DNA of 64,000 bases, from the IMG/VR virus record IMGVR_UViG_3300010399_000039, positions 1-64,000 of that record. One strand, given 5' to 3'. A model generated the notes under the pieces. It worked only from the letters and a program-made list of their open reading frames with translations, had not been told where the DNA came from and made no database searches. Below are positions 32,928-42,079 of the stretch, in pieces. The position numbers and the translations under genes are program-made. Numbering within the stretch: the stretch's first letter is position 1; the number at the start of each line of letters is the position of its first letter. This stretch comes from a virus.

Positions 32928-35273
32928 ATGCGAAAACTCCTGTTGCTTCTCGCGGTCCTTGTGGTCGCCTCCGCTTCCTTGCTTACGGCGAGCCGCGCGC
33001 GCACGGCTACACCGACCCTTTCAACCTGCACTTGTTCGACGACAATTTTCGGCACTCAAGGCAACCCGCTTCCCGGCGTTAAGTTCTTCGTTAAGGTTCA
33101 TTCCTCGGTTGTCAGCGGCCAACTTGTCCAGCCAGCCAGCTTTAACGTCTCGACAGACGCCGCCGGTATTGCGCGAATCAAGATTGTGCAGGGTGCGAAA
33201 GTAACGATATCGAGCGAACACCCTGCGTTTGCGACGCCAGTCACTCGAACCTGGCCCGCCACTTCGACCTGTAGCTTAACGACTCTTTTTGATGTTCCTT
33301 TGCCTGCCGCGGTGTTTGGTCCAGGCACCGTCACGGACAACACGATTCCCAGATGGGACGGGACGACCGGCGCGCTACTTCAGAGCTCAACGGGCGTGAT
33401 CAGTGACGATGGCGCTTTAAGCGGAGTCACTATTGCAGGCTCGTTGATTACGTCGGGAACGGTCGCGGCAGCACGGCTTGGCCTGATGACGGGTGACACG
33501 GGCGCTGGCGGGGCAAGTGGCGCTGTACCAACGCCAGCCGCGGGTGACGCCGCGGCAAGCAAGTTCCTTAAAGCTGACGGCACCTGGCAAGTGGTCAGCA
33601 CGGGCTCTTTTGTAGACCTGACGACCAATCAAGCCGTTGCTGGCAACAAAACGTTGACCGGGATCACTACTCTCGGCACAGGCACGCACACTGGCGGCAG
33701 CATCTTCACTCCTGTCTCGACCCCGGAGTTCGTCAGTATCGCTTCTGGCACTTCCGCTACCCCGAGTACAAATGTCGCTCCCGCGATGACCGTGTCGAAG
33801 ATTTGGAACGGTGCTGCGGCTGGCGGGGTAGGACTCGTCGCCACGTTCTACGGGACACACGCGGGTGGCGCGGGCGCCGCGGAGATGGTGGACATCTGGG
33901 CGCGTCAGACAACAGCGGGTTCGATCTCGGGGATGTACGTCCGAGCGGTTGGCGCGATTGCCGGTGCGGGGCAGAGTCACTTCGCCGCAGCGTTCTCGAT
34001 GGAGCAAGACATCACGAACGTGGATCGCTCGGTCGCGGAATTCAATATCAACAATCAGACGGGATTCGACGCGGGCGGGGATTACGGCACCGCAGGGAAC
34101 CGGGCCAATGGGATTGGGATTGTCGCGGTTGGAGATAAGAAGAGCACCGTTGCCGTCTATATCGACACACACGGCGGAACGGTTGGAAATTTCTTCACTG
34201 GAATAGATTTCAGACCGGGTTCGGTTGACGCGACAACGCAGAGAGCTATTCGTATTCCCTCACAGACAAGTCTAGTGAGTTGGGCGGTCGGGAACAGCAA
34301 CGATATCCCTCTCATTCAGGGCAGCACCGATGGCGTGAATGATACAGTCCGGGTAAGCCCCGCCGGGCGATCAATCGTGCTCGGCAACGGATTTCTGGGA
34401 ACGACCGGCACGACCGGCTTTCTGTACATGATGGGCATGGCGGGAGCGCCGAGCGGAGTACCTGTCGCCATAACGGGCGAAGTGCCGATGGTGTACGACA
34501 CCGTTAATGACTCGTTGAAGGTCTACAACGGTGGCTCATGGAAAAACGTGGGTACTGGCGGAAGCGGGAACCTAACGGTAGGGACGACCAGTATTACGAG
34601 CGGCACGACAACTCGCGTGTTGTTCGATAACGCAGGAGCCCTTGGAGAATATTCGATTTCAGGAACCGGCAACGTCGCAATGACAGCAGCCCCGAGCTTC
34701 ACGTCTGGGATGACGCTTACACAAGCGCAGGATGGAATCACCAGCCTCACGATCAGCAACACTTCTACGGGCGTGACGGCGGTCGCGGCCATCCTGCTCA
34801 CCAACAACGCGGGGGCGAATGCTGGATTTTTCGGCCTCGCCGGAAGCAACTACACACCTGTTCCGATCTTGCTTGGGCGTCTGTTCTTCGACGCGAACCC
34901 GACAACGCAGGGCATCGCTATCAACACCGAGAGCGCGCAGCCGATCGTGTTTGGGGTGAGCAGCGCCGAGCGGGGCAGGTTCTCGATACTTGGAGTTTTC
35001 AACTCTTTCAAGGGCGGCAACGTGCTTTCTGCCGCCACGATCGCGATCACCGGGAATACTTTTCACGTCACCGGCACAACGAACATCACAAGCGTTTCAG
35101 GCACGAGCGTCGAAGCGGGAACGGTTATCACGATCATCTTTGACGATGCGCTGACCTTCACTGACGGATCAAACTTGAAGCTGGCGGGCAACTTCGTGAC
35201 GACCGCTGACGATACAATTACGCTGGTCTACGATGGCTCGAACTGGTATGAGAAGTCGAGGTCGGTGAACTAA
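32928..35273 (+). CDS. Fibre-like protein with signal peptide, 781 aa
   Basis: ATG 32928 follows GGAGG. Signal-like MRKLLLLLAVLVVASASLLT is followed by a short Ig-like/carboxypeptidase-regulatory-like domain (LPGVKFFVKVHSSVVSGQLV, ATPVTRTWPATSTC). Fibre repeats follow (FLKADGTWQVVSTG, LTTNQAVAGNKTLTG, NDSLKVYNGGSWKNVG) and a C-terminal region with FGVSSAERGRFSILG and GNTFHVTGTTN that resembles short-tail-fibre tips. Probable receptor-binding fibre, third with a Sec-type signal. Confidence 0.68.
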   Translation: MRKLLLLLAVLVVASASLLTASRARTATPTLSTCTCSTTIFGTQGNPLPGVKFFVKVHSSVVSGQLVQPASFNVSTDAAGIARIKIVQGAKVTISSEHPAFATPVTRTWPATSTCSLTTLFDVPLPAAVFGPGTVTDNTIPRWDGTTGALLQSSTGVISDDGALSGVTIAGSLITSGTVAAARLGLMTGDTGAGGASGAVPTPAAGDAAASKFLKADGTWQVVSTGSFVDLTTNQAVAGNKTLTGITTLGTGTHTGGSIFTPVSTPEFVSIASGTSATPSTNVAPAMTVSKIWNGAAAGGVGLVATFYGTHAGGAGAAEMVDIWARQTTAGSISGMYVRAVGAIAGAGQSHFAAAFSMEQDITNVDRSVAEFNINNQTGFDAGGDYGTAGNRANGIGIVAVGDKKSTVAVYIDTHGGTVGNFFTGIDFRPGSVDATTQRAIRIPSQTSLVSWAVGNSNDIPLIQGSTDGVNDTVRVSPAGRSIVLGNGFLGTTGTTGFLYMMGMAGAPSGVPVAITGEVPMVYDTVNDSLKVYNGGSWKNVGTGGSGNLTVGTTSITSGTTTRVLFDNAGALGEYSISGTGNVAMTAAPSFTSGMTLTQAQDGITSLTISNTSTGVTAVAAILLTNNAGANAGFFGLAGSNYTPVPILLGRLFFDANPTTQGIAINTESAQPIVFGVSSAERGRFSILGVFNSFKGGNVLSAATIAITGNTFHVTGTTNITSVSGTSVEAGTVITIIFDDALTFTDGSNLKLAGNFVTTADDTITLVYDGSNWYEKSRSVN

Positions 35274-35284
35274 AGGAGATTCCA

Positions 35285-35500
35285 ATGAAAGAACGCGTTC
35301 TACTAATTCTGTTAGGGCTAATCATTCTTGGCGCACTCGTCTATGTATGGGTCGCGTTCTTGTACGAACCTAATCCTTGGAGCATCGTGCTGATCATCGA
35401 ATTTATTCCTACCGGCTTTGTATTCTTTGTTGGTTTCTGCCTCATCTATGGAGGACTTTTCGGCGGTTCGGATAGACAACTGCAACGGGGGCTTAGATGA
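35285..35500 (+). CDS. Two-TM small membrane protein, 71 aa
   Basis: AAAGGAG site. Two hydrophobic helices (VLLILLGLIILGALVYVWVA; FIPTGFVFFVGFCLIYGGLF). Overlaps the next gene by 4 bases. Unknown role. Confidence 0.6.
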   Translation: MKERVLLILLGLIILGALVYVWVAFLYEPNPWSIVLIIEFIPTGFVFFVGFCLIYGGLFGGSDRQLQRGLR

Positions 35501-35721
35501 AAAGGCATTTCGTTCTACGAAAGAGTTCAGACGGTAGTGCGTTCTTTGGCCTTCTCTATCGCCCCTCCGATCCCTGGAATTGGCATTACCGGGTTATCTT
35601 CCAGTGGCGTCCTTGGTATCTTGGTCCTTTGTTTGTGCCGGTGCTCATCCTGGGCAGCGAATATGTAGTTGCGGGTGTCATCGCAATCGCCACATTTCTC
35701 TTTCTTGCCGGTTGGCTCTGA
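35497..35721 (+). CDS. Small membrane protein, 74 aa
   Basis: A Trp/Tyr-rich amphipathic N-terminus (PWNWHYRVIFQWRPWYLGPL) and one long C-terminal hydrophobic stretch (VVAGVIAIATFLFLAGWL). Follows the preceding membrane protein in the same unit. Not recognised. Confidence 0.55.
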   Translation: MKRHFVLRKSSDGSAFFGLLYRPSDPWNWHYRVIFQWRPWYLGPLFVPVLILGSEYVVAGVIAIATFLFLAGWL

Positions 35722-36339
35722 ATGGATGTCACGACCATCACTACGCGCATCGTCCCTCAACTTCACTCCGACACGGTGAACAATCTTGCCTTCTGGACTG
35801 CCTGCGAAATTACAACCTGGCTCGATGAAGCCGCAAAACGTCTCGCCCGCACAACAGGCATCTTCACCGTTCGCGACATTTCAACGGTGCTCGTTGAAGG
35901 ACAGGCGCTTTACGCTCTTCCCGCTCGTCACATAAGAACGCTGTTCGTATTTCACGACAACCAGCCGCTTATTCCAACACCCATCGACAAGCTGGAACTG
36001 ATCGATCCGGGCTTCAAAGAGATCGCCAAGACGCCGCTGCGTTGGTGTGAGGACAAGGAAGGCATCGGAGACTTGAGGCTGTGGCCTGCGCCCGATGGTG
36101 ATGCGGCAATGAAGGAACTGGCGATCATCTTCGTTGAGTCACGCGAGACGCTAGACTGTCCGGGCGTTACGACAACAATGGTGATGCCCAAACCCGTCGA
36201 GGACTATCTTGAGACGTTTGCACTCGGCAAAGCGTGGAACAAAGAGAGTGATGCTCGCTTGCCGGAAGTGGGAAATCATCTTGCAGAGAGAGCGCGGCTG
36301 ATGGGGCAAGTCATCGCGCAATACTGGGGGATTGAATGA
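35722..36339 (+). CDS. Phage adaptor-like protein, 205 aa
   Basis: Starts immediately after the previous stop. Helical N-terminus (FWTACEITTWLDEAAKRLAR), beta middle (YALPARHIRTLFVFHDNQPL, LRWCEDKEGIGDLRLWPAPD) and C-terminal helices (KPVEDYLETFALGKAWNKES) correspond to phage adaptor proteins found before gp10/gp12-like tail genes. It probably bridges portal ring and tail tube. Confidence 0.65.
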   Translation: MDVTTITTRIVPQLHSDTVNNLAFWTACEITTWLDEAAKRLARTTGIFTVRDISTVLVEGQALYALPARHIRTLFVFHDNQPLIPTPIDKLELIDPGFKEIAKTPLRWCEDKEGIGDLRLWPAPDGDAAMKELAIIFVESRETLDCPGVTTTMVMPKPVEDYLETFALGKAWNKESDARLPEVGNHLAERARLMGQVIAQYWGIE

Positions 36340-36797
36340 GTATCGTAGTTTTCGATGGCAAGACACTTGCCGCTGACTGCTTGGCGGTGAACAGCGGTCT
36401 ACGAATGAAGGTAAACAAAATCTTTCGCGAGCCGAACGGGACACTGCTCGCATTCACCGGCCAACTCGACGCCGGGTTGATTATGGTGTAGTGGTTTCAG
36501 GACGGAGCGGACCTCGCGTGCTATCCGCCCTTTCAAGCAAAAGAAGATTGGACGCGATTGATTGTAGTTCATCCGACCGGCGAAGTCGTCGTCTACGAAC
36601 AGCACCCCGTTGGTTATCGAGAAGAGAGGAGCTACGCCGCATGGGGATGTGGCCGCGACTTCGCGATGGGCGCTCTGGCGATGGGCGCAGACGCACGGCG
36701 CGCAGTGGAGATCACAAACGAACTCTCGGAAGGCTGCGGGTTCGGGATCGAAGCGTTTGATCTTCGACCTCTCGAATTAGTAAAAACTGGCGACTGA
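36336..36797 (+). pseudogene. HslV/proteasome-like Ntn-hydrolase homologue with in-frame amber codon
   Basis: ATGA-coupled start. Reads MSIVVFDGKTLAAD (a T/S-type strand motif of phage HslV-like proteins), VNKIFREPNGTLLAFTG, then TAG at codon 52 (36489-36491), then continues in frame with WFQDGADL, TRLIVVHPTGEVVVYEQHPV, AAWGCGRDFAMGALAMGADA and EAFDLRPLEL to TGA 36795-36797. The flanking sequence matches the family on both sides, so the amber interrupts one gene. Family members are thought to be virion or head-maturation proteases in some phages. The ATG at 36558 could give a truncated C-terminal product. Confidence 0.75.
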
Positions 36798-39700
36798 TGG
36801 CTTACGATCTCAAGCAACAAAGGGCACTCGGCAACGGGTTGAATTGGCTCGTCCCTTCCGACTTGATCGACGACGACGAAGCGATCGAGTTGTCGAATCT
36901 TCGCGTCGATGAATTCGGCGGTATCCGCACTCGTCCCGGCCATTCGCTCGTCGCTTCGGCGCTCGGCGCTGTCAACTCCCTCATACGGGCCAACGGTATT
37001 CGCTACTCGGGCGATGGGACTTCCCTTCACCGTGCGCTTGCTGGTGGTGCCATCGCTGGAGGCTTCGACGGCAATCCTCTGGGTATGGTGTCTTGGAAGG
37101 GCTTTCTTCTGGTCACGAATAAGAACAGCCCGACCGGCTTCACTTCTCCTGTAAAAGACAATGGCTCGACAGTAACCCGAATGATCCCGGCTGCTCCCGT
37201 TGCCGCGCCGGTCGTCACCAAAGGCGCGGAGAAGGTAACGGTTGTTTCCACGATGGACGATTCGGAGACGTGGACTGAGAGTGCGGGAACGAAGAGCTTT
37301 GATGCGGCTGACAAGAAGGCAGGCACCCACTCGTTGAAGCTGGTCACAGCGGACCCCGGCCTCTACACGTTGACTCGAACCACGACGCCAAACCTCGACT
37401 CGGTTGGTGGGCAGACCGGCACCGACGACGATAAGCACCGCATCTGGATCAAGGTTGACGATTTCACACAGACCGGCGATATCAATTTGCTTGTTGATGT
37501 CTCCGCTGCGGCAGACTTTTCGGATTACTATCGCGCGCGCATCCCGCGAAAGAAACTCCGTAAAGCGCACGGCGGCTGGGTGCAGTTTGAGATCCGGCGA
37601 GCTTCAACGGTTCAGGATGTGCTCGTTGCTGACCCCGGTTCAGTAGGGCTGTTGGAAAGCATCAGCCATCAAGACTTCAGCCCACGCGAGGGCGTAAGTT
37701 TTCAAGATCACGATGCCGCGACTCGCGCATTGATTTCGGCGGAAGCGCTGACCTTCGAACGTATCGGCAACGACGATACTCGCACCTGGGCCAATGCTAC
37801 GCAGATCAGAATCGAGATTGAAGTCTTCGGTGTGACAACGCTTCGCTTTGACGAGTGGGAAGTGTTCGGCTCGATAATCGGTTCGCTCGAAGGAAAGAAC
37901 ATTGTCCATTACTACACCTACGTCACGGCAAACGGCAGTGAGTCAAACCCGAGTCCTGGCAGCATCCCAGCGAAATTCAACCGCCGGGCCGCGGCTGTCG
38001 CGCTAATTGCATCCACCGACCCCCAAGTGACGGGCATCAACGTCTTCCGTGGCGGGGGAACACTTGGCGAGACCTATCGCGTGAACGGAACGACTCCGAT
38101 CGCGAACGCGACTGCGAGTTATGCTGATATCAATAGCGACGAAACGTTGTTCACTGACAACTTCTTGTTGGAGTTCGATCACGACGATCCGCCGGCAGCA
38201 GCGATCTTTGCCGGTCCCTACAACAGCAGAATTATCGCCGCGTCGTCGACGGCCAATCCGAATCGCTACTGGTGGTCAGCGGTCAATCAACTGTACTTCC
38301 CAGGAGCAGCAGACGCTGCGGGAAACTGGAACGACGTAGGCGGCTCGGGTGAGGCGATAGTCGCGATCACGGTTCACGAAGGATATCTCCTGATCTGGAA
38401 ATCGAACTCCATCTGGCGAGTTATCGGAGATCCCGATGATAGCGGCGGGCAGTACGAATTTGTTGGCGTGAAGCATGGCGTTGTTGGACCGAAGGCTTTA
38501 GTCACCGGCGATCAGGGCGTCTACTTCTGCGACACCGAAGGCGTGTATCTGTTTGCGGGCCGAACCGCTCAAAAGCTTTCCCAGAAGATTGCTCCGATCT
38601 TCAGGGGCCAGACGGTTACGCTTGCAAGCGGAGTGACAATTCCGCCGATCAGTTCATCGGCGCGCTCGAAGATTTGTCTCGAACTGGTTAACGGGCGGCT
38701 TTATATGAGCTACCCCGAAAGCGGCCAAAGCTCTAACAACGTGACGATTGTTTATCACGTCGAAACTCAGCGGTGGTATCGGGACTCTCGAGCATTCTCG
38801 GCTTTCTACAACGAAGCGAACACGCTGCTGGCTGGAACCTCGGGCGGCACCGTGCTTGCGCTTGAAACCGGGTCTTCGGATGCGACGGTTGCGATCCCTA
38901 TTGCCTACCAGTCGAAGTATTACGACCTGGGCGCGCCGGATGCCGAAAAGACACTGAACGATTTTGAGATTGAATACAGTTCCCCGGTCGCGCTGACCGT
39001 CACGGCCTTCTTGAACAACGGGGCAGCGATGGCCCTCGGGACCGTCCCGGCCTCGGCAAGTCTTCAAAAGAAAACCTTGCAGTTCAACGAAGAAGACGGC
39101 CAGAAGGCTTTCAACTGTTCAATCAGGATCACCGGGAGCGCGGACACCGAAATCTACATTAAGGGACTGTGGCTTCACTACTACCTTGAAGCGCGAAAGG
39201 GTTCGAGTTTCGATACCGACGAATCCGATTTTGGAGTTCCCGGCGTGAAAGAGTATCGACAGATCGAACTCGATATCGATTGCGTTGCGGCAACCGAACT
39301 GAAGGTCCTGACCGATCTCCCGAGCAATGCGATGACGTTGCGCGAGGCGCTTGCGATTCCGCTCACTGCTGGAAGGCGTATAGTGCCGAAGATGCTGACC
39401 TCGCGAGAGCGTGGTTATCTAAGCCGACTCACGATCGATGATTCCAGCGCACAGTTTCAGCTTTACGGCGGCAGGGTCGAATACAAAGTCATCGGCGATT
39501 GGGTTGTTGCGGGCGAGACCTGGGATTCGGACGAATTGAACTTCGGCAGCGAGAAGGTGAAAGAAGCGCGGTCGCTGAAAATCGAACTTGAGAACGTGGC
39601 GGATGTGACCATGACGATCCTTTCAGACATTCCCGGCGGTGCGCTCGTACAGCGAGGCTCACCGTTGACGATCAACGCGAACGCAGCGCGGCGTGTTGTA

Positions 39701-40282
39701 GAGATTCCATTCGCGGCTGGCGCGTTCTATCGCGGGCGCAACTTCAGAATCAAGATGACCTCGACGAGCGACTGGGCACTGTACGGCGCGGAGTTGGAGA
39801 TGCGCGTTATCGGGGAATATGTCTTTGGGAGCAGCGGCAAGATTTGGGACAGCGGAGAGATCGACTGGCAGACCGAAAGAGTGAAGTGGGCGAAGGAATT
39901 GGAATTCGACTACGAGAGCAGCGCGACAATCACGATTGCTTGTCTGGCGGATATTCCCGGCGGCGTGTTGGCCGTGCGGTTGTCGCCGACGCTTGCGACC
40001 AGCGCGGGCGTGCGCCAGACAAAGAAGATTCGACTGCCTTCGACGTTTCAGGGGCGGCTTCATCGATTCAAAGCGAGCACAGCCTCGACCGATTTCATTC
40101 TGTATGCTGGACGTGAGCGAATCAAAATGGTCGGTGAGCCGGGCGCGACACCTTGGATTTGGCGCGATCTGCCGATTGCCCAAACAGCCGAGGGGCAATG
40201 GGGCTGGGGCAAACTCCCGGTTGTGCCGAGTGGAAGTAATGAATGGCGCTGGCACGCGCTTCAAGTTGATCGCGCAGCGTAG
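36797..40282 (+). CDS. Tail-tube/stabilisation protein (P22 gp10/T7 gp12-like), 1161 aa
   Basis: TGATG overlap. Beta-propeller features: DDDEAIELSNLRVDEFGGIR, SWKGFLLVTNKNS, NSRIIAASSTANPNRYWWSA, EGYLLIWKSNSIWRVIGDPD, GVVGPKALVTGDQGVYFCDT. Such proteins form the distal tail. The C-terminal 320 residues consist of three tandem copies of about 107 residues (see repeat entry). Long for the family because of this appendage, which may bind the fibres or host surface. Confidence 0.78.
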   Translation: MAYDLKQQRALGNGLNWLVPSDLIDDDEAIELSNLRVDEFGGIRTRPGHSLVASALGAVNSLIRANGIRYSGDGTSLHRALAGGAIAGGFDGNPLGMVSWKGFLLVTNKNSPTGFTSPVKDNGSTVTRMIPAAPVAAPVVTKGAEKVTVVSTMDDSETWTESAGTKSFDAADKKAGTHSLKLVTADPGLYTLTRTTTPNLDSVGGQTGTDDDKHRIWIKVDDFTQTGDINLLVDVSAAADFSDYYRARIPRKKLRKAHGGWVQFEIRRASTVQDVLVADPGSVGLLESISHQDFSPREGVSFQDHDAATRALISAEALTFERIGNDDTRTWANATQIRIEIEVFGVTTLRFDEWEVFGSIIGSLEGKNIVHYYTYVTANGSESNPSPGSIPAKFNRRAAAVALIASTDPQVTGINVFRGGGTLGETYRVNGTTPIANATASYADINSDETLFTDNFLLEFDHDDPPAAAIFAGPYNSRIIAASSTANPNRYWWSAVNQLYFPGAADAAGNWNDVGGSGEAIVAITVHEGYLLIWKSNSIWRVIGDPDDSGGQYEFVGVKHGVVGPKALVTGDQGVYFCDTEGVYLFAGRTAQKLSQKIAPIFRGQTVTLASGVTIPPISSSARSKICLELVNGRLYMSYPESGQSSNNVTIVYHVETQRWYRDSRAFSAFYNEANTLLAGTSGGTVLALETGSSDATVAIPIAYQSKYYDLGAPDAEKTLNDFEIEYSSPVALTVTAFLNNGAAMALGTVPASASLQKKTLQFNEEDGQKAFNCSIRITGSADTEIYIKGLWLHYYLEARKGSSFDTDESDFGVPGVKEYRQIELDIDCVAATELKVLTDLPSNAMTLREALAIPLTAGRRIVPKMLTSRERGYLSRLTIDDSSAQFQLYGGRVEYKVIGDWVVAGETWDSDELNFGSEKVKEARSLKIELENVADVTMTILSDIPGGALVQRGSPLTINANAARRVVEIPFAAGAFYRGRNFRIKMTSTSDWALYGAELEMRVIGEYVFGSSGKIWDSGEIDWQTERVKWAKELEFDYESSATITIACLADIPGGVLAVRLSPTLATSAGVRQTKKIRLPSTFQGRLHRFKASTASTDFILYAGRERIKMVGEPGATPWIWRDLPIAQTAEGQWGWGKLPVVPSGSNEWRWHALQVDRAA
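39205..40150 (+). repeat. Three tandem ~107-residue repeats in the tail-tube protein
   Basis: Copies start at about 39205 (FDTDESDFGVPGVKEYRQIE), 39522 (WDSDELNFGSEKVKEARSLK) and 39843 (WDSGEIDWQTERVKWAKELE), each followed by strand motifs such as LTDLPS, LSDIPGG and LADIPGG. By eye identity is modest but periodicity is clear. Likely beta-sandwich adhesion domains. Confidence 0.65.
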
Positions 40283-40291
40283 GTTTTCAAA

Positions 40292-42025
40292 ATGCCCGAT
40301 CAGGTCACATCAAAACCAAAGAACCTCGCGGTGCCGTGGCTCGCAATCGAGCGCTCACTACCTCAGCGCGTTGAAGACATCATACCGTTTCTGCAAGACC
40401 TCATCGCCGATCTCAACGAGAACCATCAGAAGATTGCCGACTCCCTAAAGAACGCGGCCGGCCACGGCGGACAGGATGTAGGCTTTGGAGGCGACATTGA
40501 TCTCCAGGGCCACGTCATCAAGAACAGCGGGAAGCCAAAAAATAAGACCTCGATTCCTACTCTTGAACAGGTAGGGCAGATTGCAAGTTTTTCAGCGGGT
40601 GCGGCATTGAATCAGGCGCTCGGCGCGATCGATATCACTCAGATTGATGGCGGCGAAGATTTGCTCGATCTCGACATCCCGGCAGTTGTTACAGACCTCA
40701 CTCTGGAATGGGCGCGGAAAGTTGGTTTTCTTGCCCGCGTATCCCCGCCGGTCAACGTCAAACGCACGCGCGGATACTACTTCGCCTTCTTCAACGATGA
40801 CTCGGGCGTCGTCTGGATGAATCCAACGACCGGCCAGGTAGCGGCCGACGAAGCGGAGGCCACGACGCCGCTAATTGATGCCACGCACTTCTCGACCAAT
40901 CTAGCTGTCAGCGATCTCGCTGAACCGTTCGCCACAACAGGCGTCAAGGTGCGCGTGCGCGCCGAGGTACGAATCAAAGGGAAAGGTATCGTTAAAGGCA
41001 AACCGCTCGACTACCCAACGCTCGTACCACCCGGCGGTGATCCGGGACTCGGTTCGACCGCTTTCACTGGAACCGCAGTGCCCGAACTTTATATGGGCAT
41101 CGAGCGCTCAGATACCGGCGCGGCGTCACCCGTCAACACGACTACAACGTATTATCTGGACGCGGCGGCTTCCGCGATTGCGAACCACTACGTCGGAAGC
41201 GCCGAGCGAGATTTCTACATCGAGATTGATTCGATGGCAAGCGCGGACCTGTTTCGCAAGATCACCGCTTACGATGAAGTGGCCAAAAAGGTCACAGTGA
41301 GTCCCGCTTGGTCAGCCGCTCCCGCCAGCGGAGCGGGGTTCATCATTCACCGCGGCCTCGTGACCGGCGGCAAGTCTGGCACAGGGCACGGCACAACGAC
41401 GTTCGTTGGGGCCAGCACGGACTCATCGGTCGATGGTCATTACAAAGGAATGATGCTTTACATCCTTGAGGCGGCAGCGGGCCAGCAGATTCAGAAGATC
41501 ACGGGCTACACTGGGGCGACCAGAACCTACACGATCGAGCCTGCGCCGGGACACGTTGCGCTTGCGGGCGCCCCGACGAACAACGCAGGCTACCTTGTCT
41601 CGAAGGGCAGCTTCGGTTATGCGTTCAGCAATCAGACTGGGTTGATTACGGCGGTTCCGTTCAGAGTCTGGTTGGATGCCGATCTCGTGAAGAACGTCGT
41701 TGAGCCGATCCCGCCCGATGATGCGAACTCATACTTTCTAACTAAGGGCTACGCGCAGATGAGCAGGGCCAGCACCGGCAAGATCAAGTATCAGAAAAAG
41801 CTTGAGCCGGACTCGAATCACGAGATCAACGCGCCGAGCGGATTTTTGCCGATGATCGCGATGAAATGGAGAAATCTGTTTCGCGGGGGCGGAAGTGACG
41901 GATGGAGCGAACTCACCTATTACGTCCCAGGATATAAGTCAGCGGACACGCCGACTGTCTATTCTCCGACAGACTTCCCACCAACGGAAGTGGATTATCA
42001 GTCGGTGTTTCCGATAGGGCTGTGA
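40292..42025 (+). CDS. Tail fibre / tail-associated protein, 577 aa
   Basis: N-terminal helices (ERSLPQRVEDIIPFLQDLIA) with GFGGDIDLQGHVIKN, a common fibre-anchor pattern. The centre holds two tandem beta units of about 70 residues (YYLDAAASAIANHYVGSAER ... and GASTDSSVDGHYKGMMLY ...), each containing a KIT-x-Y motif. The C-terminus (FLPMIAMKWRNLFRGGG) resembles head-binding or attachment pieces. It follows the tail-tube gene. Confidence 0.62.
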   Translation: MPDQVTSKPKNLAVPWLAIERSLPQRVEDIIPFLQDLIADLNENHQKIADSLKNAAGHGGQDVGFGGDIDLQGHVIKNSGKPKNKTSIPTLEQVGQIASFSAGAALNQALGAIDITQIDGGEDLLDLDIPAVVTDLTLEWARKVGFLARVSPPVNVKRTRGYYFAFFNDDSGVVWMNPTTGQVAADEAEATTPLIDATHFSTNLAVSDLAEPFATTGVKVRVRAEVRIKGKGIVKGKPLDYPTLVPPGGDPGLGSTAFTGTAVPELYMGIERSDTGAASPVNTTTTYYLDAAASAIANHYVGSAERDFYIEIDSMASADLFRKITAYDEVAKKVTVSPAWSAAPASGAGFIIHRGLVTGGKSGTGHGTTTFVGASTDSSVDGHYKGMMLYILEAAAGQQIQKITGYTGATRTYTIEPAPGHVALAGAPTNNAGYLVSKGSFGYAFSNQTGLITAVPFRVWLDADLVKNVVEPIPPDDANSYFLTKGYAQMSRASTGKIKYQKKLEPDSNHEINAPSGFLPMIAMKWRNLFRGGGSDGWSELTYYVPGYKSADTPTVYSPTDFPPTEVDYQSVFPIGL

Positions 42026-42031
42026 TTTTGA

Positions 42032-42060
42032 TTGGTTGAAAGCGTGAGCGGTGCTATAGT
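42032..42060 (+). promoter_or_regulatory. Probable promoter before the second GNAT-like gene
   Basis: TTGGTT (42032-42037), a 17-base gap and TATAGT (42055-42060). Start would be near 42066, about 14 bases before ATG 42080. It lies in the gap after the fibre gene; the -10 is strong and the -35 is weak. Confidence 0.45.
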
Positions 42061-42079
42061 TGCGCGAGAAAGAACAGTA

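Noticed and set aside
36336-36797. TAG recoded as an amino acid
   Set aside because: The major capsid, giant protein, an internal virion protein and several small genes end with TAG at sensible positions, so a global recoding is not supported.
36632-37570. A 312-residue minus-strand frame
   Set aside because: Antisense to the start of the tail-tube gene and the Ntn-hydrolase-like gene; no motif and no ribosome site.
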